A DNA stretch of 64,000 nt, from the NCBI RefSeq assembly GCF_030605225.1, contig NZ_JAUWAV010000022.1, positions 1-64,000 on the forward strand, given 5' to 3'. The notes beneath the pieces were generated by a model. That model worked only from the letters and a program-made list of their open reading frames with translations. It made no database searches and was not told the DNA's origin. Position numbers and translations under genes: made by a program. Below, one piece after another: positions 8,070-18,098 of the stretch (its first letter is position 1; each line of letters opens with the position of its first letter). This DNA comes from Geoalkalibacter sp. GTDB taxonomy: Bacteria; Desulfobacterota; Desulfuromonadia; Desulfuromonadales; Geoalkalibacteraceae.

Positions 8070-11000
8070 ATGCTCGAACGAATCATTGAGTGGTCATCGC
8101 ACAATCGCTTCATGGTGGTGCTGGCGACGGTGTTTCTCATCGTCGGCGGGATCTATTCCCTGCGCAACATCGCCGTCGATGCCATTCCCGATCTCTCCGA
8201 CGTCCAGGTCATCATCTACACCGAATATCCCGGCCAGGCGCCGCAGGTGGTGGAAGACCAGATCACCTATCCCCTGACCACGCGCATGCTCTCGGTGCCC
8301 GGGGCCAAGGTGGTGCGCGGCTATTCCTTCTTCGGCTATTCCTTCGTCTACATCATCTTCGAGGACGGCACCGACATTTACTGGGCCCGCTCGCGGGTCC
8401 TCGAATACCTCAATTACGTGGCCGGACAGTTGCCCGACGGCGTGACGCCGGTGCTCGGGCCCGACGCCACCGGCGTCGGCTGGGTCTATTCCTATGCCCT
8501 GACCAGCGACCGCCACACCCTGCAGGAGTTGCGCTCCATTCAGGACTGGTATCTGCGCTACGAGCTGACCGCGCTGGACGGCGTGTCGGAAGTCGCCGGC
8601 CTGGGCGGCTTCGTCAAGCAATATCAGGTGGTGGTTGATCCCAACAAGCTCATGGCCTACAACCTGCCGGTCACGGATCTGATGATGGCCATCCAGCGCT
8701 CCAATCTGGATGTGGGCGGCGGCGCCATCGAAATGGCCGAAACCGAGTTCATGGTGCGCAGTCGCGGCTACATCCAGTCGGTGGAGGATTTGGAGAACGT
8801 GGTGGTGATGGCCACCCCGCAAGGCACGCCGATTCTGGTGCGTGATCTGGCCGAGGTGCGCCTGGGACCGGAAATGCGCCGCGGGGTGGCGGAACTCGAC
8901 GGGGAAGGAGAGGTGGTCGGCGGTATCATCGTCATGCGCTACGGCGAAAATGCCCGCACAGTCATCGAGCGCGTCGAAAAGCGACTCGAGGAACTCAAGA
9001 CCGGTTTGCCCGAAGGGGTTGAGATCGTCACCACCTACAATCGCTCGGGGCTTATCGACCGCGCGGTGAACAATCTCAAGCACAAGCTCTTCGAGGAAAC
9101 CGTCGTCGTCGCCCTGGTGATCATCCTCTTTCTCTTTCACCTGCCCAGCGCGGCGGTGGTCATCCTGGCGCTGCCGGTGGCCATTCTCATGGCCTTCATC
9201 ATCATGCACGCCCAGGGGCTCAACGCCAACATCATGAGTCTGGGCGGTATTGCCATCGCCATCGGCACCATGGTCGATTCGGCCATCATCATGGTCGAGA
9301 ACGCCCACAAGCATCTGGAGCGCAGCCCCGACAAACCCCGCTCGCAGGTGATCATCGAGGCGGCCAAGGAGGTGGGCCCCACCATCTTCTTCGCCCTGCT
9401 GGTGATCACGGTCTCATTCGCGCCGGTATTCACCCTGCAGGAGCAGGCGGGCCGCATGTTCAAGCCGCTGGCCTTCACCAAGACCTACGCCATGGCGGCG
9501 GCCGCCTTTCTCTCCATCACCCTGGTGCCGGTGCTGATGCTCTGGTTCATCCGCGGGCGCATCCGCCACGAGAACGAAAACCCCCTCAACCGCGCCCTGA
9601 TCCGCATTTATCATCCGGCCGTCGATCTGGTGCTGCATTGGCGAAAGACCACCCTGGTGGTGGCTCTGCTGCTGGTGGTATCCATTGCCTATCCCATCTC
9701 GAAAATGGGCACCGAATTCATGCCGCCGCTCTACGAGGGCGATCTGCTCTACATGCCCACCACCCTGCCGGGGTTGTCGGTGACCAAGGCGCGTGAGCTC
9801 TTGCAGCAGACCGACAAGATCATCGCGTCCTTCCCCGAGGTGGAGCGGGTGTTCGGCAAGATCGGCCGTGCCGAGACGGCGACGGATCCGGCGCCGATGA
9901 TGATGATCGAGACCACCATCCTGCTCAAGCCCGAATCCGAGTGGCGCACCACCCATCGCGACCGCTTCTACACCCAGTGGCCGGGATGGAGCGAGGTGCT
10001 CAAAAAACCCCTGCGTCTCATCTGGCCTGAAGAGGGGCCCATCTCCGTCGATCAGCTCATCGACGAGCTCAACAGCGCGGTGCATTTTCCCGGCCTGACC
10101 AACGCCTGGACCATGCCCATCCGCACGCGCATCGACATGCTCTCCACCGGGATCCGCACCCCCGTGGGCATCAAGATCATGGGCGATGACCTGGAGGTGC
10201 TGGCCCAACTCGGCGAGCAGATCGAAAGCACGGTGCGGGTGCTGCCCGGCACCCTGAGCGCCATCGCCGAGCGCACCGTGGGCGGCTATTACCTGGACAT
10301 CGACATCGATCGGCTGGCCGCGGCGCGCTACGGCATCAATGTCGGCGACATTCAGGATGTGATTCAAACCGTCATCGGCGGCATGAAGATCGCCGAGACC
10401 GTCGAGGGCCTGGAGCGCTACTCCATCAACGTGCGCTACGACCGCGATTTCCGCAGCGACATCGAATCCCTGCGCCGGGTGCTGGTGCCCGCGCCGGGCG
10501 GACGCCACATTCCCCTGGGGCAGCTCACCAGCATCAACGTGATCAATGCGCCCGACAGCATCAAGAGCGAAAACGCGCGGCGCACCGCCTGGGTCTATGT
10601 CGATATCCGCGGCATCGACGTCGGCACCTACGTGACCAACGCGCGCGCCGCCGTGGCGGAAAAAGTCAAGCTGCCGCCGGGCTACAGCATCGTGTGGAGC
10701 GGTCAGTACGAATATATCGAGGCCACCCGCGAACGGCTGATGGTGATCATTCCCCTGACGGTGCTCATCATCTTCGTGCTCATCTATTTGAGCACCCGCT
10801 CGGTGGTTAAAACCGGCATCGTTTTTCTCGCCGTGCCCTTTTCCCTGGTCGGGGCCTTCTGGCTGCTGTGGGGCTTGGATTACAACCTCTCCATCGGCGT
10901 GTGGGTGGGGTTGATCGCCCTGGCGGGGCTTGATGCCGAAACCGGGGTGGTGATGCTGCTTTATCTTGATCTCGCCCATAAAAAATGGACGGAAGAGGGG

Positions 11001-11294
11001 CGCATGCAAACGCGCGGCGATCTCATGCAGGCCGTGCATTACGGCGCGGTGCAGCGCATTCGACCCAAGCTCATGACGGTCATCACCATCATCGCGGGGC
11101 TTTTGCCCATCATGTGGAGCAGCGGCGCGGGCTCCGACGTCATGAAACGCATCGCCGCGCCCATGGTCGGCGGTGCCGTCACCTCCTTGGTGCTGGAGCT
11201 GCTGGTCTATCCGGTGATCTTCTTCATGTGGCGCAGCCGCACCCTGCACAAAACCCTAGTGCCGACTTCGGAGGTGAATATCGACAAACAGTGA
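8070..11294 (+). CDS. cusA: RND heavy-metal efflux pump, CusA-type
   Basis: At 1074 residues it has the usual size of inner-membrane HME-RND pumps. It shows the family opening (ERIIEWSSHNRF, AVDAIPDLSDVQV, EYPGQAPQVVEDQ). Methionines lie in the segments that form the CusA methionine ladder: LLYMPTTLPG, APMMMIETT and TRIDMLSTGIRTPVG. TRIDMLSTGI is typical of Cu(I)/Ag(I) pumps rather than Zn/Co/Ni pumps. The acidic LAGLDAETGVVMLLYLD transmembrane stretch should carry the proton-relay residues. It works with the adaptor and channel encoded upstream to move Cu(I) or Ag(I) out of the periplasm; the metal is inferred from the motifs. Confidence 0.92.
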   Translation: MLERIIEWSSHNRFMVVLATVFLIVGGIYSLRNIAVDAIPDLSDVQVIIYTEYPGQAPQVVEDQITYPLTTRMLSVPGAKVVRGYSFFGYSFVYIIFEDGTDIYWARSRVLEYLNYVAGQLPDGVTPVLGPDATGVGWVYSYALTSDRHTLQELRSIQDWYLRYELTALDGVSEVAGLGGFVKQYQVVVDPNKLMAYNLPVTDLMMAIQRSNLDVGGGAIEMAETEFMVRSRGYIQSVEDLENVVVMATPQGTPILVRDLAEVRLGPEMRRGVAELDGEGEVVGGIIVMRYGENARTVIERVEKRLEELKTGLPEGVEIVTTYNRSGLIDRAVNNLKHKLFEETVVVALVIILFLFHLPSAAVVILALPVAILMAFIIMHAQGLNANIMSLGGIAIAIGTMVDSAIIMVENAHKHLERSPDKPRSQVIIEAAKEVGPTIFFALLVITVSFAPVFTLQEQAGRMFKPLAFTKTYAMAAAAFLSITLVPVLMLWFIRGRIRHENENPLNRALIRIYHPAVDLVLHWRKTTLVVALLLVVSIAYPISKMGTEFMPPLYEGDLLYMPTTLPGLSVTKARELLQQTDKIIASFPEVERVFGKIGRAETATDPAPMMMIETTILLKPESEWRTTHRDRFYTQWPGWSEVLKKPLRLIWPEEGPISVDQLIDELNSAVHFPGLTNAWTMPIRTRIDMLSTGIRTPVGIKIMGDDLEVLAQLGEQIESTVRVLPGTLSAIAERTVGGYYLDIDIDRLAAARYGINVGDIQDVIQTVIGGMKIAETVEGLERYSINVRYDRDFRSDIESLRRVLVPAPGGRHIPLGQLTSINVINAPDSIKSENARRTAWVYVDIRGIDVGTYVTNARAAVAEKVKLPPGYSIVWSGQYEYIEATRERLMVIIPLTVLIIFVLIYLSTRSVVKTGIVFLAVPFSLVGAFWLLWGLDYNLSIGVWVGLIALAGLDAETGVVMLLYLDLAHKKWTEEGRMQTRGDLMQAVHYGAVQRIRPKLMTVITIIAGLLPIMWSSGAGSDVMKRIAAPMVGGAVTSLVLELLVYPVIFFMWRSRTLHKTLVPTSEVNIDKQ

Positions 11295-11370
11295 TAAAAT
11301 TGGTCATGAATTGTCCGAACAATGTCGCGGAGAAAGTCCGCGCCCATCAAACCCAAAGGAGATTCGCATC

Positions 11371-11919
11371 ATGACATCCAGACTCAGCCTGTTGTTCGCC
11401 GCTCTTTTCATCTTTTCCCTGCCCATGGGGGCCGACGCCATGAGGCATTCCAAGCATGAGGGGCATGGCGCGAGCAAAACGGAAAAAACCGAGAAAAAAT
11501 CCAAGCACCAGCATGACCATGACGAGCCTGCCGCGAAAAAAACCGGCGCCAAGGATGACCATGCGGCCCACGGCGACATGATCGAACTGGGCAGCGCCGC
11601 GCAGCATGGCGTCAAGGCCGGCGCCCATTTGAGCGATGTGGCCGAGGCCATGGCCAAGGCGGGCATGCCTCACACGCATCATTTCATGGTTGAGTTCATC
11701 GATGAAAAAAGCGGTGAGCTCATCGAGGAAGGCACCGTGGCGGTGAAGATCCGCAACCCGGCGGGGGAGGAAAGCGCGCCTCTGCGTCTTGAAGGGATGG
11801 ACGGGCATTTCGGCGCCGACATCATTCTGGACCAGAAAGGCACCTATGAGTTCACCGTGGGCACGGCGCTCATCGACGGTGTCAAACGGCAGTACGAGTT
11901 CAAGTACGAGAACAAGTAG
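11371..11919 (+). CDS. His-rich periplasmic metal-binding protein linked to the Cus-like operon
   Basis: The 182-residue product has a signal peptide ending near ADA. A charged stretch of about 45 residues is rich in His, Lys and Asp (HSKHEGHG, HQHDHDE, DDHAAHGDM). The C-terminal beta-rich domain of about 90 residues (HHFMVEFIDEKSGELIEEG to YEFKYENK) resembles YtkA/FixH-like immunoglobulin folds. The start at 11371 has AAGGAG 10 bases upstream. It follows CusA by 76 bases and is closed by a terminator, so it probably buffers or hands over metal to the efflux system. That role is inferred. Confidence 0.8.
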   Translation: MTSRLSLLFAALFIFSLPMGADAMRHSKHEGHGASKTEKTEKKSKHQHDHDEPAAKKTGAKDDHAAHGDMIELGSAAQHGVKAGAHLSDVAEAMAKAGMPHTHHFMVEFIDEKSGELIEEGTVAVKIRNPAGEESAPLRLEGMDGHFGADIILDQKGTYEFTVGTALIDGVKRQYEFKYENK

Positions 11920-11946
11920 CGGCCATTCGTCGGCATGCGAAAAGAA

Positions 11947-11985
11947 AGGGCGGTTTTCCTCCAGGGAGAGCCGCCCCGTTTTTTA
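11947..11985 (+). terminator. Bidirectional intrinsic terminator after the Cus-like operon
   Basis: A GGGCGG/CCGCCC stem with extra pairs toward the loop is followed by TTTTTT. The other strand ends in a CTTTCTTTT tract. It separates the plus-strand His-rich protein gene from the minus-strand LEA14-like gene. Confidence 0.8.
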
Positions 11986-12006
11986 TGCGGTGTCGGAACG
12001 ATTCTC

Positions 12007-12483
12007 TCAAGGTTTGGCAACGCCGCGCAGAACCTCGGCGGAAATCATCCCTTCCTCGCGCAGGGGAAAGGTGCGGCCCAGAACGCCCAGCCCGCCCACC
12101 TTGATCGCACCATCGAGGAGATACTTGAGCTCGTCGCCTTTTTGCAGGGTGTTGAGCAATTGCAGAATTTTCAGATAGGAGCCGGAAAGGCGCAGGGTCA
12201 CGTTGGCGCTCTCGCCCGCTGCGACCTTCACGGGAGCGAGGCTTTTACCCGAGGAGACGCGAATGCCGTTGAGGGACAGGGCATAATCGACCTGCTCGAT
12301 GTTGAGCCCGATACGGTTTGGATTGAACAGGCTCAACTCGGCCAGCATGTTGACATGGCTCAGGGTCAGCTCCTGAACCTGCAGGCCGACCAGGCTTACT
12401 TCCGGCGGTTCGGGGCGCAGGGTGGCGCAACCGCCGACCAGCAGGAACATCAGGATCAAAAGGATTCGCAGCGGTGCGGGCAT
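12007..12483 (-). CDS. LEA14-like (WHy domain) lipoprotein
   Basis: The 158-residue product has a lipoprotein signal with lipobox LVGGC (Cys20). The mature part reads as one LEA type 2/WHy domain: VSLVGLQVQELTLSHVNMLAEL, then FNPNRIGLNIEQVDYALSLNG with the conserved Asn-Pro, and a final beta-rich region. The start at 12483 has an AGGGAG site. The upstream extension in the same frame would bury the lipobox and is rejected. Such proteins are membrane-attached and poorly characterised; a desiccation or stress role is family-level knowledge only. It is transcribed away from the TolC-like gene at 12621. Confidence 0.85.
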   Translation of the reverse strand: MPAPLRILLILMFLLVGGCATLRPEPPEVSLVGLQVQELTLSHVNMLAELSLFNPNRIGLNIEQVDYALSLNGIRVSSGKSLAPVKVAAGESANVTLRLSGSYLKILQLLNTLQKGDELKYLLDGAIKVGGLGVLGRTFPLREEGMISAEVLRGVAKP

Positions 12484-12620
12484 GGGTAAGCTCCCTGGGA
12501 GTGAGGATGGCGATAGTCTACCAACAAAAGTGCCGGCCGTGCAAAACCCCAATGTGAAAAGAATGTGCAAGGGGGCGTATACAGTTGTCAAAGGCGCCCG
12601 CGGATGTATATCATTTTCCC

Positions 12621-14507
12621 ATGTTGCCGCATGTGATTTTAAACCGGACAGGCGCACTCTGGGCGTCTCTTTTTTTTCTGCTGGCGACGGGTTGTGCCGG
12701 CCCCCGTGCGCACTTGAGCGGCGCCGACCGCGTCGCCGCGACCATCATCGCCGAGAAGCAACAGGAAGCCCTGGGCCGCACCGAACCTTTTTCGGTGGTG
12801 CCGGCCGAGGACCGTCTGCGACAGCGCCTGCTGCTCGATCAGGATCTGCCCCTTTCCCATCCCGCCTCCGTCGGCCGCTCCGGATTGAGCCCCATCCCGC
12901 ACTGGCCGCAAAGCGGCTATGGCGAGACGCCGGATGGGACGACGGGGGATGCAGATCTCGCCACCACGGACGAAATACCGAGGCTCACGCTGTTCGATGC
13001 CCTCCGGGTCGCCGCCGCCAACAGCCGCGAATATCAGGCGGCCAAGGAGCGGGTGTTTCGCGCCGCCCTGGCCCTGGACCTGGAACGCAACACCTTTCGC
13101 AACATTCTCTCCGGTCGCGCGCAAAGTCAGCTCAGCACCGATCTCGGCGTTGAGCCGACGCGCACCGGCATCGAGTCGGGCGGCACGGCCGCTCTTCAGC
13201 GCGCCTTCAAGACCGGCGCCGCCCTGACCACCCAGATCGCCCTCGACCTGGTGCGGCTGCTCAACCCCGACTCCTCCTCTTCCCTGGGCCTGCAGGCCGA
13301 TGCCTCCATCAGCATTCCCCTGTGGCGCGGCTCGGGCGCCCACATTGCCGGCGAACCCCTGCTGCTGGCCGAGCGCGAGGTGGTTTACGCCATCTGGGAA
13401 TTCGAGCGGTTCAAGCACACCTTCGTCGTGGCCGTCGCCGGCAATTATCTGGGCGTCCTGAATCAGCTCGATCAGGTGGAGAACGCCGAGGACAACTATC
13501 GACGCCTGGTGGCATCGACCCGTCGGGCGCGGCGTCTGGCCGATGCCGGGCGTCTGCCGGAAATCCAGGTCGATCAGGCGGTGCAGGATGAGCTGCGCGC
13601 TCGGGATCGCTGGGTGAGCGCCCGTCAGTCCTATGCCCGCGCCCTGGATAATTTCCGGATCAGCCTGGGGCTGCCGCCCGACGCTCGAATCGACCTGGAT
13701 CGCGACGAATTGCAATCCCTCGCCGCTCTCGCCCGGCAGCGCCTGGAGGGCGGCATGACGGTCAAATCGGCCGCCGCCGGAAAAATTCCCCCCGCCGATG
13801 CCCCCATTGAACTGGCCGCGCCCGACATGCGCCACGCCGGACCTTATGAACTGGCGGAGGATGAGGCGCTGCGGCTTGCCTTTGAGCACCGCCTCGATCT
13901 GCTCCTGACCCAGGAGCGCATCTTCGATGCCCAGCGTGCCGTGGTGGTCGCCGCCGACGCCCTGCGCGGCGAAGTGACCCTGCTCGGCCGTGCCCTGGCC
14001 GGGGAACGTCGTTCCCTGGGGTCGGCCGATCTGCCCGACGCCCGGCTGCGCACCGACCGGGGTTTTTATTCGGCCCTGCTGAGCATCGATCTGCCCCTGG
14101 AGCGCACCGCCGAGCGCAATGCGTTTCGCCTCAGCTACCTGAATCTTGAGCAGCGCTTGCGGGACCTTCAGGAACAGGAAGACCGCATCAAGAGCGAGGT
14201 GCGCAACGGCTTGCGCGACCTGGTGCAGTTTCGCGAAAGTTTGCAGATTCAGGCCCAGGCCTTGACCGTGGCGCAACGACGGGTGGAAAGCACCAATCTT
14301 TTCCTGCAGGCCGGACGCGCGGAAATCCGCGATCTGCTCGAAGCCCAGGAAGCCCTGGTGGGCGCGCAGAATGCGCTGACCTCCGCCTTGGTCAGCTATC
14401 GGATCGCCGAACTCGAATTGCAGCGCGACATGGGGGTGCTGCGCGTTGATGAACGCGGAATCTGGCAGGAATATCAACCCCGGGAGACAGACCATGACGG
14501 ACGCTGA
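12621..14507 (+). CDS. Outer-membrane efflux protein, TolC family, lipoprotein type
   Basis: The protein of about 628 residues has a lipoprotein-type signal (FFLLATGC, Cys26). After a long N-terminal extension of about 110 residues it shows the TolC helical repeats (LTLFDALRVAAANSREYQAAK, then LVQFRESLQIQAQALTVAQRRVE). It is larger than usual for the family. The start is uncertain: ATG 12621 begins a good signal peptide but has no clear ribosome-binding site, while TTG 12585 follows GGGGG. The stop overlaps the start of the next gene, a MacA-like adaptor, so they are translationally coupled parts of an ABC-type tripartite exporter. Confidence 0.85.
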   Translation: MLPHVILNRTGALWASLFFLLATGCAGPRAHLSGADRVAATIIAEKQQEALGRTEPFSVVPAEDRLRQRLLLDQDLPLSHPASVGRSGLSPIPHWPQSGYGETPDGTTGDADLATTDEIPRLTLFDALRVAAANSREYQAAKERVFRAALALDLERNTFRNILSGRAQSQLSTDLGVEPTRTGIESGGTAALQRAFKTGAALTTQIALDLVRLLNPDSSSSLGLQADASISIPLWRGSGAHIAGEPLLLAEREVVYAIWEFERFKHTFVVAVAGNYLGVLNQLDQVENAEDNYRRLVASTRRARRLADAGRLPEIQVDQAVQDELRARDRWVSARQSYARALDNFRISLGLPPDARIDLDRDELQSLAALARQRLEGGMTVKSAAAGKIPPADAPIELAAPDMRHAGPYELAEDEALRLAFEHRLDLLLTQERIFDAQRAVVVAADALRGEVTLLGRALAGERRSLGSADLPDARLRTDRGFYSALLSIDLPLERTAERNAFRLSYLNLEQRLRDLQEQEDRIKSEVRNGLRDLVQFRESLQIQAQALTVAQRRVESTNLFLQAGRAEIRDLLEAQEALVGAQNALTSALVSYRIAELELQRDMGVLRVDERGIWQEYQPRETDHDGR

Positions 14508-16050
14508 AAAGCCGGCTCGCTCCACCAGGAGGCGGCTGAAATGGCCGGCGGTGGGCGCGGCGCTCATTCTTCTGGTTCTGGTCGCGTTGAGCCTGGCGCG
14601 CTCGGGCGCCGACAAGCAACGGCAACCGCTCGCGGCGGCGGCCACCTTCCGCGTGGAACGCGGCCCCTTGGATATTTCCGTGGTTCAATCGGGAACCATC
14701 CAATCCCTGGATCAGGTCATCATTAAAAACGAGGTGGAAGGACGAACCACCATCCTCTTTCTGGTGCGCGAGGGCACGCGGGTCAAGAAAGGCGATCTGC
14801 TCATCGAGCTTGAGGCCAGTCGCCTGCAGGATGAGCGCGTCGATCAGCAGATTCGCGTGATGAATGCCGAGGCGGCTTTCATCCGCGCTCGGGAAAATCT
14901 CGAAGTGGTGCGCAACCAGGCCCGGAGCGAAGAGGAAAAGGCCGAACTCGACGCGCGTTTCGCCGCGGAGGATCTGCGCAAGTATCTGGAGGGCGACCAT
15001 CCGAAAAATCTCAAGGAAGCCGAGGCGCAAATCACCATCCGCCAGGAAGAACTGCGGCGCGCTCAGGAAAAACTGCAATGGTCGCGCGTGCTGTTCGACG
15101 AGAAATACATTTCCCAGACCGAACTTCAGGCCGATGAGCTGGCCGCCCAGCGTGCTCAGCTCGATCTGGATCTGGCTTTGACCGAGCTCGCATTGCTGAA
15201 AAATTTTACCCACGGGCGCAAGCTCGATGAACTGCGCAGCCAGGAGCACCAGACCGCCATGGCCCTGGAGCGCACCCGCCGCAAGGCCGCGGCCGATGTT
15301 CTGCAGGCCGAGGTTGATCTGCGCGCCCGCGAATCCGAGTTTCAGCGCGAGCAGGGCAAGCTTGAAAAAATCGAGCAGCAGATCGGTAAAACCAGGATTT
15401 ACGCGCCCAGTGATGGTCTGGTGGTGTACGCGACCTCCACCCAGGCCAATTTTCGCGGCAATATCGAGCCGCTCGCCGAGGGCCAGGAGGTGCGCGAACG
15501 CCAGGAGCTGATCTATCTGCCGGCGCCGGGCTCCGTCAAGGCCGAGGTCAAGATCCATGAATCGAACCTGGACAAGGTCAGTGTCGGCTTGCCGGTGCGC
15601 ATCACCGTCAATGCCCTGCCGGGCCGGGTCTTCACCGGACGGGTGGCCAACATCGCGCCGCTGCCCGATGCGGTCAGCGTGTGGCTCAATCCCGATCTCA
15701 AGGTCTACAACACCGACATTCACCTGGAAGGCGATGTGGAAGGGCTGCGCACGGGCATGAGCTGCCGCGCCGAAATCCTGGTGGCGCAATATGCCGACGC
15801 CCTCTATGTGCCCGTGCAGGCGGTGACGCGGGTGGATGGGCACCCCACGGTTTTCGTGCGTCAGGGTGGCCAGTTTGGTCCCCGCCAGGTCGAGGTCGGC
15901 CTGGACAACAATCGCATGGTGCATGTGCTCCAGGGGCTTGAGGTGGGTGAACTTGTTCTGCTGACACCGCCTTTGCAGCATCCGGCGGAACCCGCCGGAC
16001 GGGGCGAGGTTCGCCCGCCTGTGGCCGCGGGCGGCGGAGGCCGGGGATGA
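14494..16050 (+). CDS. Periplasmic adaptor of an ABC-type exporter, HlyD/MacA family
   Basis: The 518-residue protein has a cytoplasmic basic N-terminus, one membrane anchor (about 22-40), and a lipoyl half (VVQSGTIQSLDQVIIKNEVEG). It then has a very long coiled-coil hairpin rich in Arg, Glu and Gln (about 110-320), the second lipoyl half (RIYAPSDGLVVYA) and barrel domains. GGGAGA precedes the ATG at 14494, and the gene overlaps the TolC-like gene by 14 bases and the ATPase gene by 4. The long hairpin suits direct docking to the long TolC partner upstream. The substrate is unknown: antibiotics, lipids or signalling peptides are all possible for MacAB-type pumps. Confidence 0.88.
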   Translation: MTDAEKPARSTRRRLKWPAVGAALILLVLVALSLARSGADKQRQPLAAAATFRVERGPLDISVVQSGTIQSLDQVIIKNEVEGRTTILFLVREGTRVKKGDLLIELEASRLQDERVDQQIRVMNAEAAFIRARENLEVVRNQARSEEEKAELDARFAAEDLRKYLEGDHPKNLKEAEAQITIRQEELRRAQEKLQWSRVLFDEKYISQTELQADELAAQRAQLDLDLALTELALLKNFTHGRKLDELRSQEHQTAMALERTRRKAAADVLQAEVDLRARESEFQREQGKLEKIEQQIGKTRIYAPSDGLVVYATSTQANFRGNIEPLAEGQEVRERQELIYLPAPGSVKAEVKIHESNLDKVSVGLPVRITVNALPGRVFTGRVANIAPLPDAVSVWLNPDLKVYNTDIHLEGDVEGLRTGMSCRAEILVAQYADALYVPVQAVTRVDGHPTVFVRQGGQFGPRQVEVGLDNNRMVHVLQGLEVGELVLLTPPLQHPAEPAGRGEVRPPVAAGGGGRG

Positions 16051-16745
16051 GCGCCGCGAGCGCGTCCATACGTCTGGAGGACGTCTGGAAAACCTATCGC
16101 GTCGGAGGAGAGGACGTACACGCCCTGGCCGGGGTGTCCATCGCCTTTCCCCAAGGCAGCTTCTGGGCCATCATGGGTCCGAGCGGCTCGGGTAAGAGCA
16201 CCCTGCTCAATCTGCTCGGCTGCCTCGATCGACCGAGCCGGGGCGTCTGTTTCATCCAGAATCAGCCCACCGCCGGGATCGACGACGACGCTCTGAGCGA
16301 AGTGCGTCTGCGCCACCTCGGCTTTATCTTTCAAAGCTTCAATCTCATTGCCCAGCTCAGTGTCCGCGAGAACATCGAACTGCCCCTGTTCTACCTGGGC
16401 TGGGACGCCGAGCGCAGCAGGCGCCGCGCCGAGGAACTCGCAGCGCAGGTCGGGCTTGAGCAGCGGCTCGAGCATCGCCCCAGCGAGCTCTCCGGCGGTC
16501 AGCAGCAGCGTGTCGCCATCGCGCGCGCCCTGGCCAACGATCCGGCCATCATTCTCGCCGATGAACCGACGGGCAACCTCGATACGGCCACGGGCATCCA
16601 GATCATGGACCTGCTTCGTGAGCTCAACCGGCGCGGCAAGACGGTGATCATGGTCACCCACGAACCGGAGATCGCCGCCTACGCCCACCATCGCCTGCAC
16701 ATCCGCGACGGGCGCATCGACCGCATCGAATCCACGGACGGCTGA
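16047..16745 (+). CDS. ABC transporter ATP-binding protein, MacB/LolD type
   Basis: The 232-residue ATPase has Walker [10 protein letters not shown] (about 38-46), Q-loop FQSFNLIAQ, signature LSGGQQQR, Walker [11 protein letters not shown] and the switch His in VTHEPE. This set and the length match the stand-alone ATPases of the MacB/LolD group. Its ATG overlaps the adaptor stop (ATGA) and GGAGG lies upstream. It powers the permease encoded 2 bases downstream. Confidence 0.95.
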   Translation: MSAASASIRLEDVWKTYRVGGEDVHALAGVSIAFPQGSFWAIMGPSGSGKSTLLNLLGCLDRPSRGVCFIQNQPTAGIDDDALSEVRLRHLGFIFQSFNLIAQLSVRENIELPLFYLGWDAERSRRRAEELAAQVGLEQRLEHRPSELSGGQQQRVAIARALANDPAIILADEPTGNLDTATGIQIMDLLRELNRRGKTVIMVTHEPEIAAYAHHRLHIRDGRIDRIESTDG

Positions 16746-16747
16746 GC

Positions 16748-18016
16748 ATGCGCGAACTCAAGATCATGCGCAATATCCGCCTGGGCATCAAGAACCTGGT
16801 GCTCAACGGCCTGCGCAGCCTGCTGACCATGCTCGGCATGGTGTTCGGCGTCGGCAGCGTCATCGCCATGCTCTCGGTGGGCGAGGGGGCCAGCCAGGAG
16901 GCCCTGGAGCAGATTCGGCGCCTGGGCAGCGAGAACATCCTGATTTCCTCCATCAAGCCTGTCGAGGAGGAAGCCAGTCCTCAGGTGCGCATTCTGATGA
17001 GCATCTACGGTTTGACCTATGCCGACGAGGAGCGCATCCGCGAGACTTTCGGCGCGGTTCGCCATACCGTGGCGGTCAAAAGCGTGCGCAAGGAAGCGCG
17101 CGTCGGCACCCGCGCCATGGAAACCCGCGTCATGGGGGTGACGCCGGGCTGGTTCGACTTGGTGCAAAGGCCGCTTGTCGCCGGGCGCACCCTCAGGGCA
17201 CAGGATGAAGAGCGCCGGGCGGCGGTGGCGGTGGTCACGGAAACCGTGGCCCGCCGTCTGCTGCCCATCGAACATCCCCTGGGCAGCTTCATCCAGGTCG
17301 GCGGCGATGTGTTCGAGGTGGTGGGCATCGTGCAGTCCATGAGCAGCCAGGGCGCCGGAGTCCAGGCTCCCGATCGCGAGGACGACATTTACCTGCCGTT
17401 GAGTACCACGCGCGAGCGCTACGGAGACATCGTGGTGCGGCGCAGCGCGGGCAGTTTCATGCGAGAGCAGGTGGAACTTCATCAGGTGATCGTGCAGGTC
17501 GAGGATGTCGCCCTGGTGGAGAAGACCGCCCTGGCCATCGAGGAGATGCTGGAGCGTTTTCACAAGAAAAAAGATTACCGCATCGACGTGCCCCTGTCCC
17601 TGTTGCGTCAGGCCGAAGCGACCAAGCGCACGTTCAACATCGTGCTGGGTTCCATCGCCGGGATCAGCCTGCTGGTGGGCGGCATCGGCATCATGAACAT
17701 CATGCTCGCCTCGGTCACGGAGCGCACCCGCGAGATCGGCATCCGCCGCGCCATCGGCGCCAAGCGGCGGCAGATCATCGGTCAGTTCCTGATCGAAACC
17801 GTGGTCCTGTCGACGGCGGGCGGGGCCATCGGGATTTGCGTGGGCCTGCTGATACCGCTACTGATCACCTATTTTGCCGGGCTGACCACCATCGTCACCG
17901 CGGGCAGCCTGATTCTCTCGGTGGTCATTAGTCTGTCGGTGGGGATTGTTTTCGGATTGTACCCGGCCGTGCGCGCCGCGCGCCTGGATCCCATCGAGGC
18001 CTTGCGGCACGAATAA
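16748..18016 (+). CDS. ABC transporter permease, MacB-type (FtsX domain)
   Basis: At 422 residues it has the MacB layout: an N-terminal helix (LTMLGMVFGVGSVIAMLSVG), a periplasmic MacB-PCD-like domain (about 50-280), then three C-terminal helices of the FtsX fold beginning near IVLGSIAGISLLVGGIGIMNIM, with the conserved ERTREIGIRRAIGAKRRQI cytoplasmic loop. In E. coli MacB this is fused to the ATPase; here the two are separate genes. With the three genes upstream it completes a mechanotransmission-type tripartite exporter. It ends just before a promoter/terminator module at 18048-18138. Confidence 0.93.
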   Translation: MRELKIMRNIRLGIKNLVLNGLRSLLTMLGMVFGVGSVIAMLSVGEGASQEALEQIRRLGSENILISSIKPVEEEASPQVRILMSIYGLTYADEERIRETFGAVRHTVAVKSVRKEARVGTRAMETRVMGVTPGWFDLVQRPLVAGRTLRAQDEERRAAVAVVTETVARRLLPIEHPLGSFIQVGGDVFEVVGIVQSMSSQGAGVQAPDREDDIYLPLSTTRERYGDIVVRRSAGSFMREQVELHQVIVQVEDVALVEKTALAIEEMLERFHKKKDYRIDVPLSLLRQAEATKRTFNIVLGSIAGISLLVGGIGIMNIMLASVTERTREIGIRRAIGAKRRQIIGQFLIETVVLSTAGGAIGICVGLLIPLLITYFAGLTTIVTAGSLILSVVISLSVGIVFGLYPAVRAARLDPIEALRHE

Positions 18017-18047
18017 CCGGGCGAGAAAAACTGAAAATGCGACGGCC

Positions 18048-18076
18048 TTGACAAATAAAACCGAATTGGTAATAAT
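18048..18076 (+). promoter_or_regulatory. Predicted sigma-70 promoter of a possible small RNA
   Basis: A perfect TTGACA (18048-18053) is followed after 17 bases by AATAAT (18071-18076). No plus-strand gene follows; a terminator starts about 15 bases after the expected start site, so the only transcript it could make is about 50-60 bases long. Confidence 0.5.
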
Positions 18077-18098
18077 TCAGTTAAACCAACCTTGTTTT

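Noticed and set aside
9414-11249. 611-codon minus-strand frame antisense to CusA
   Set aside because: It is rich in His, Gln and Gly in the way typical of antisense shadows of GC-rich genes and has no recognisable domain.
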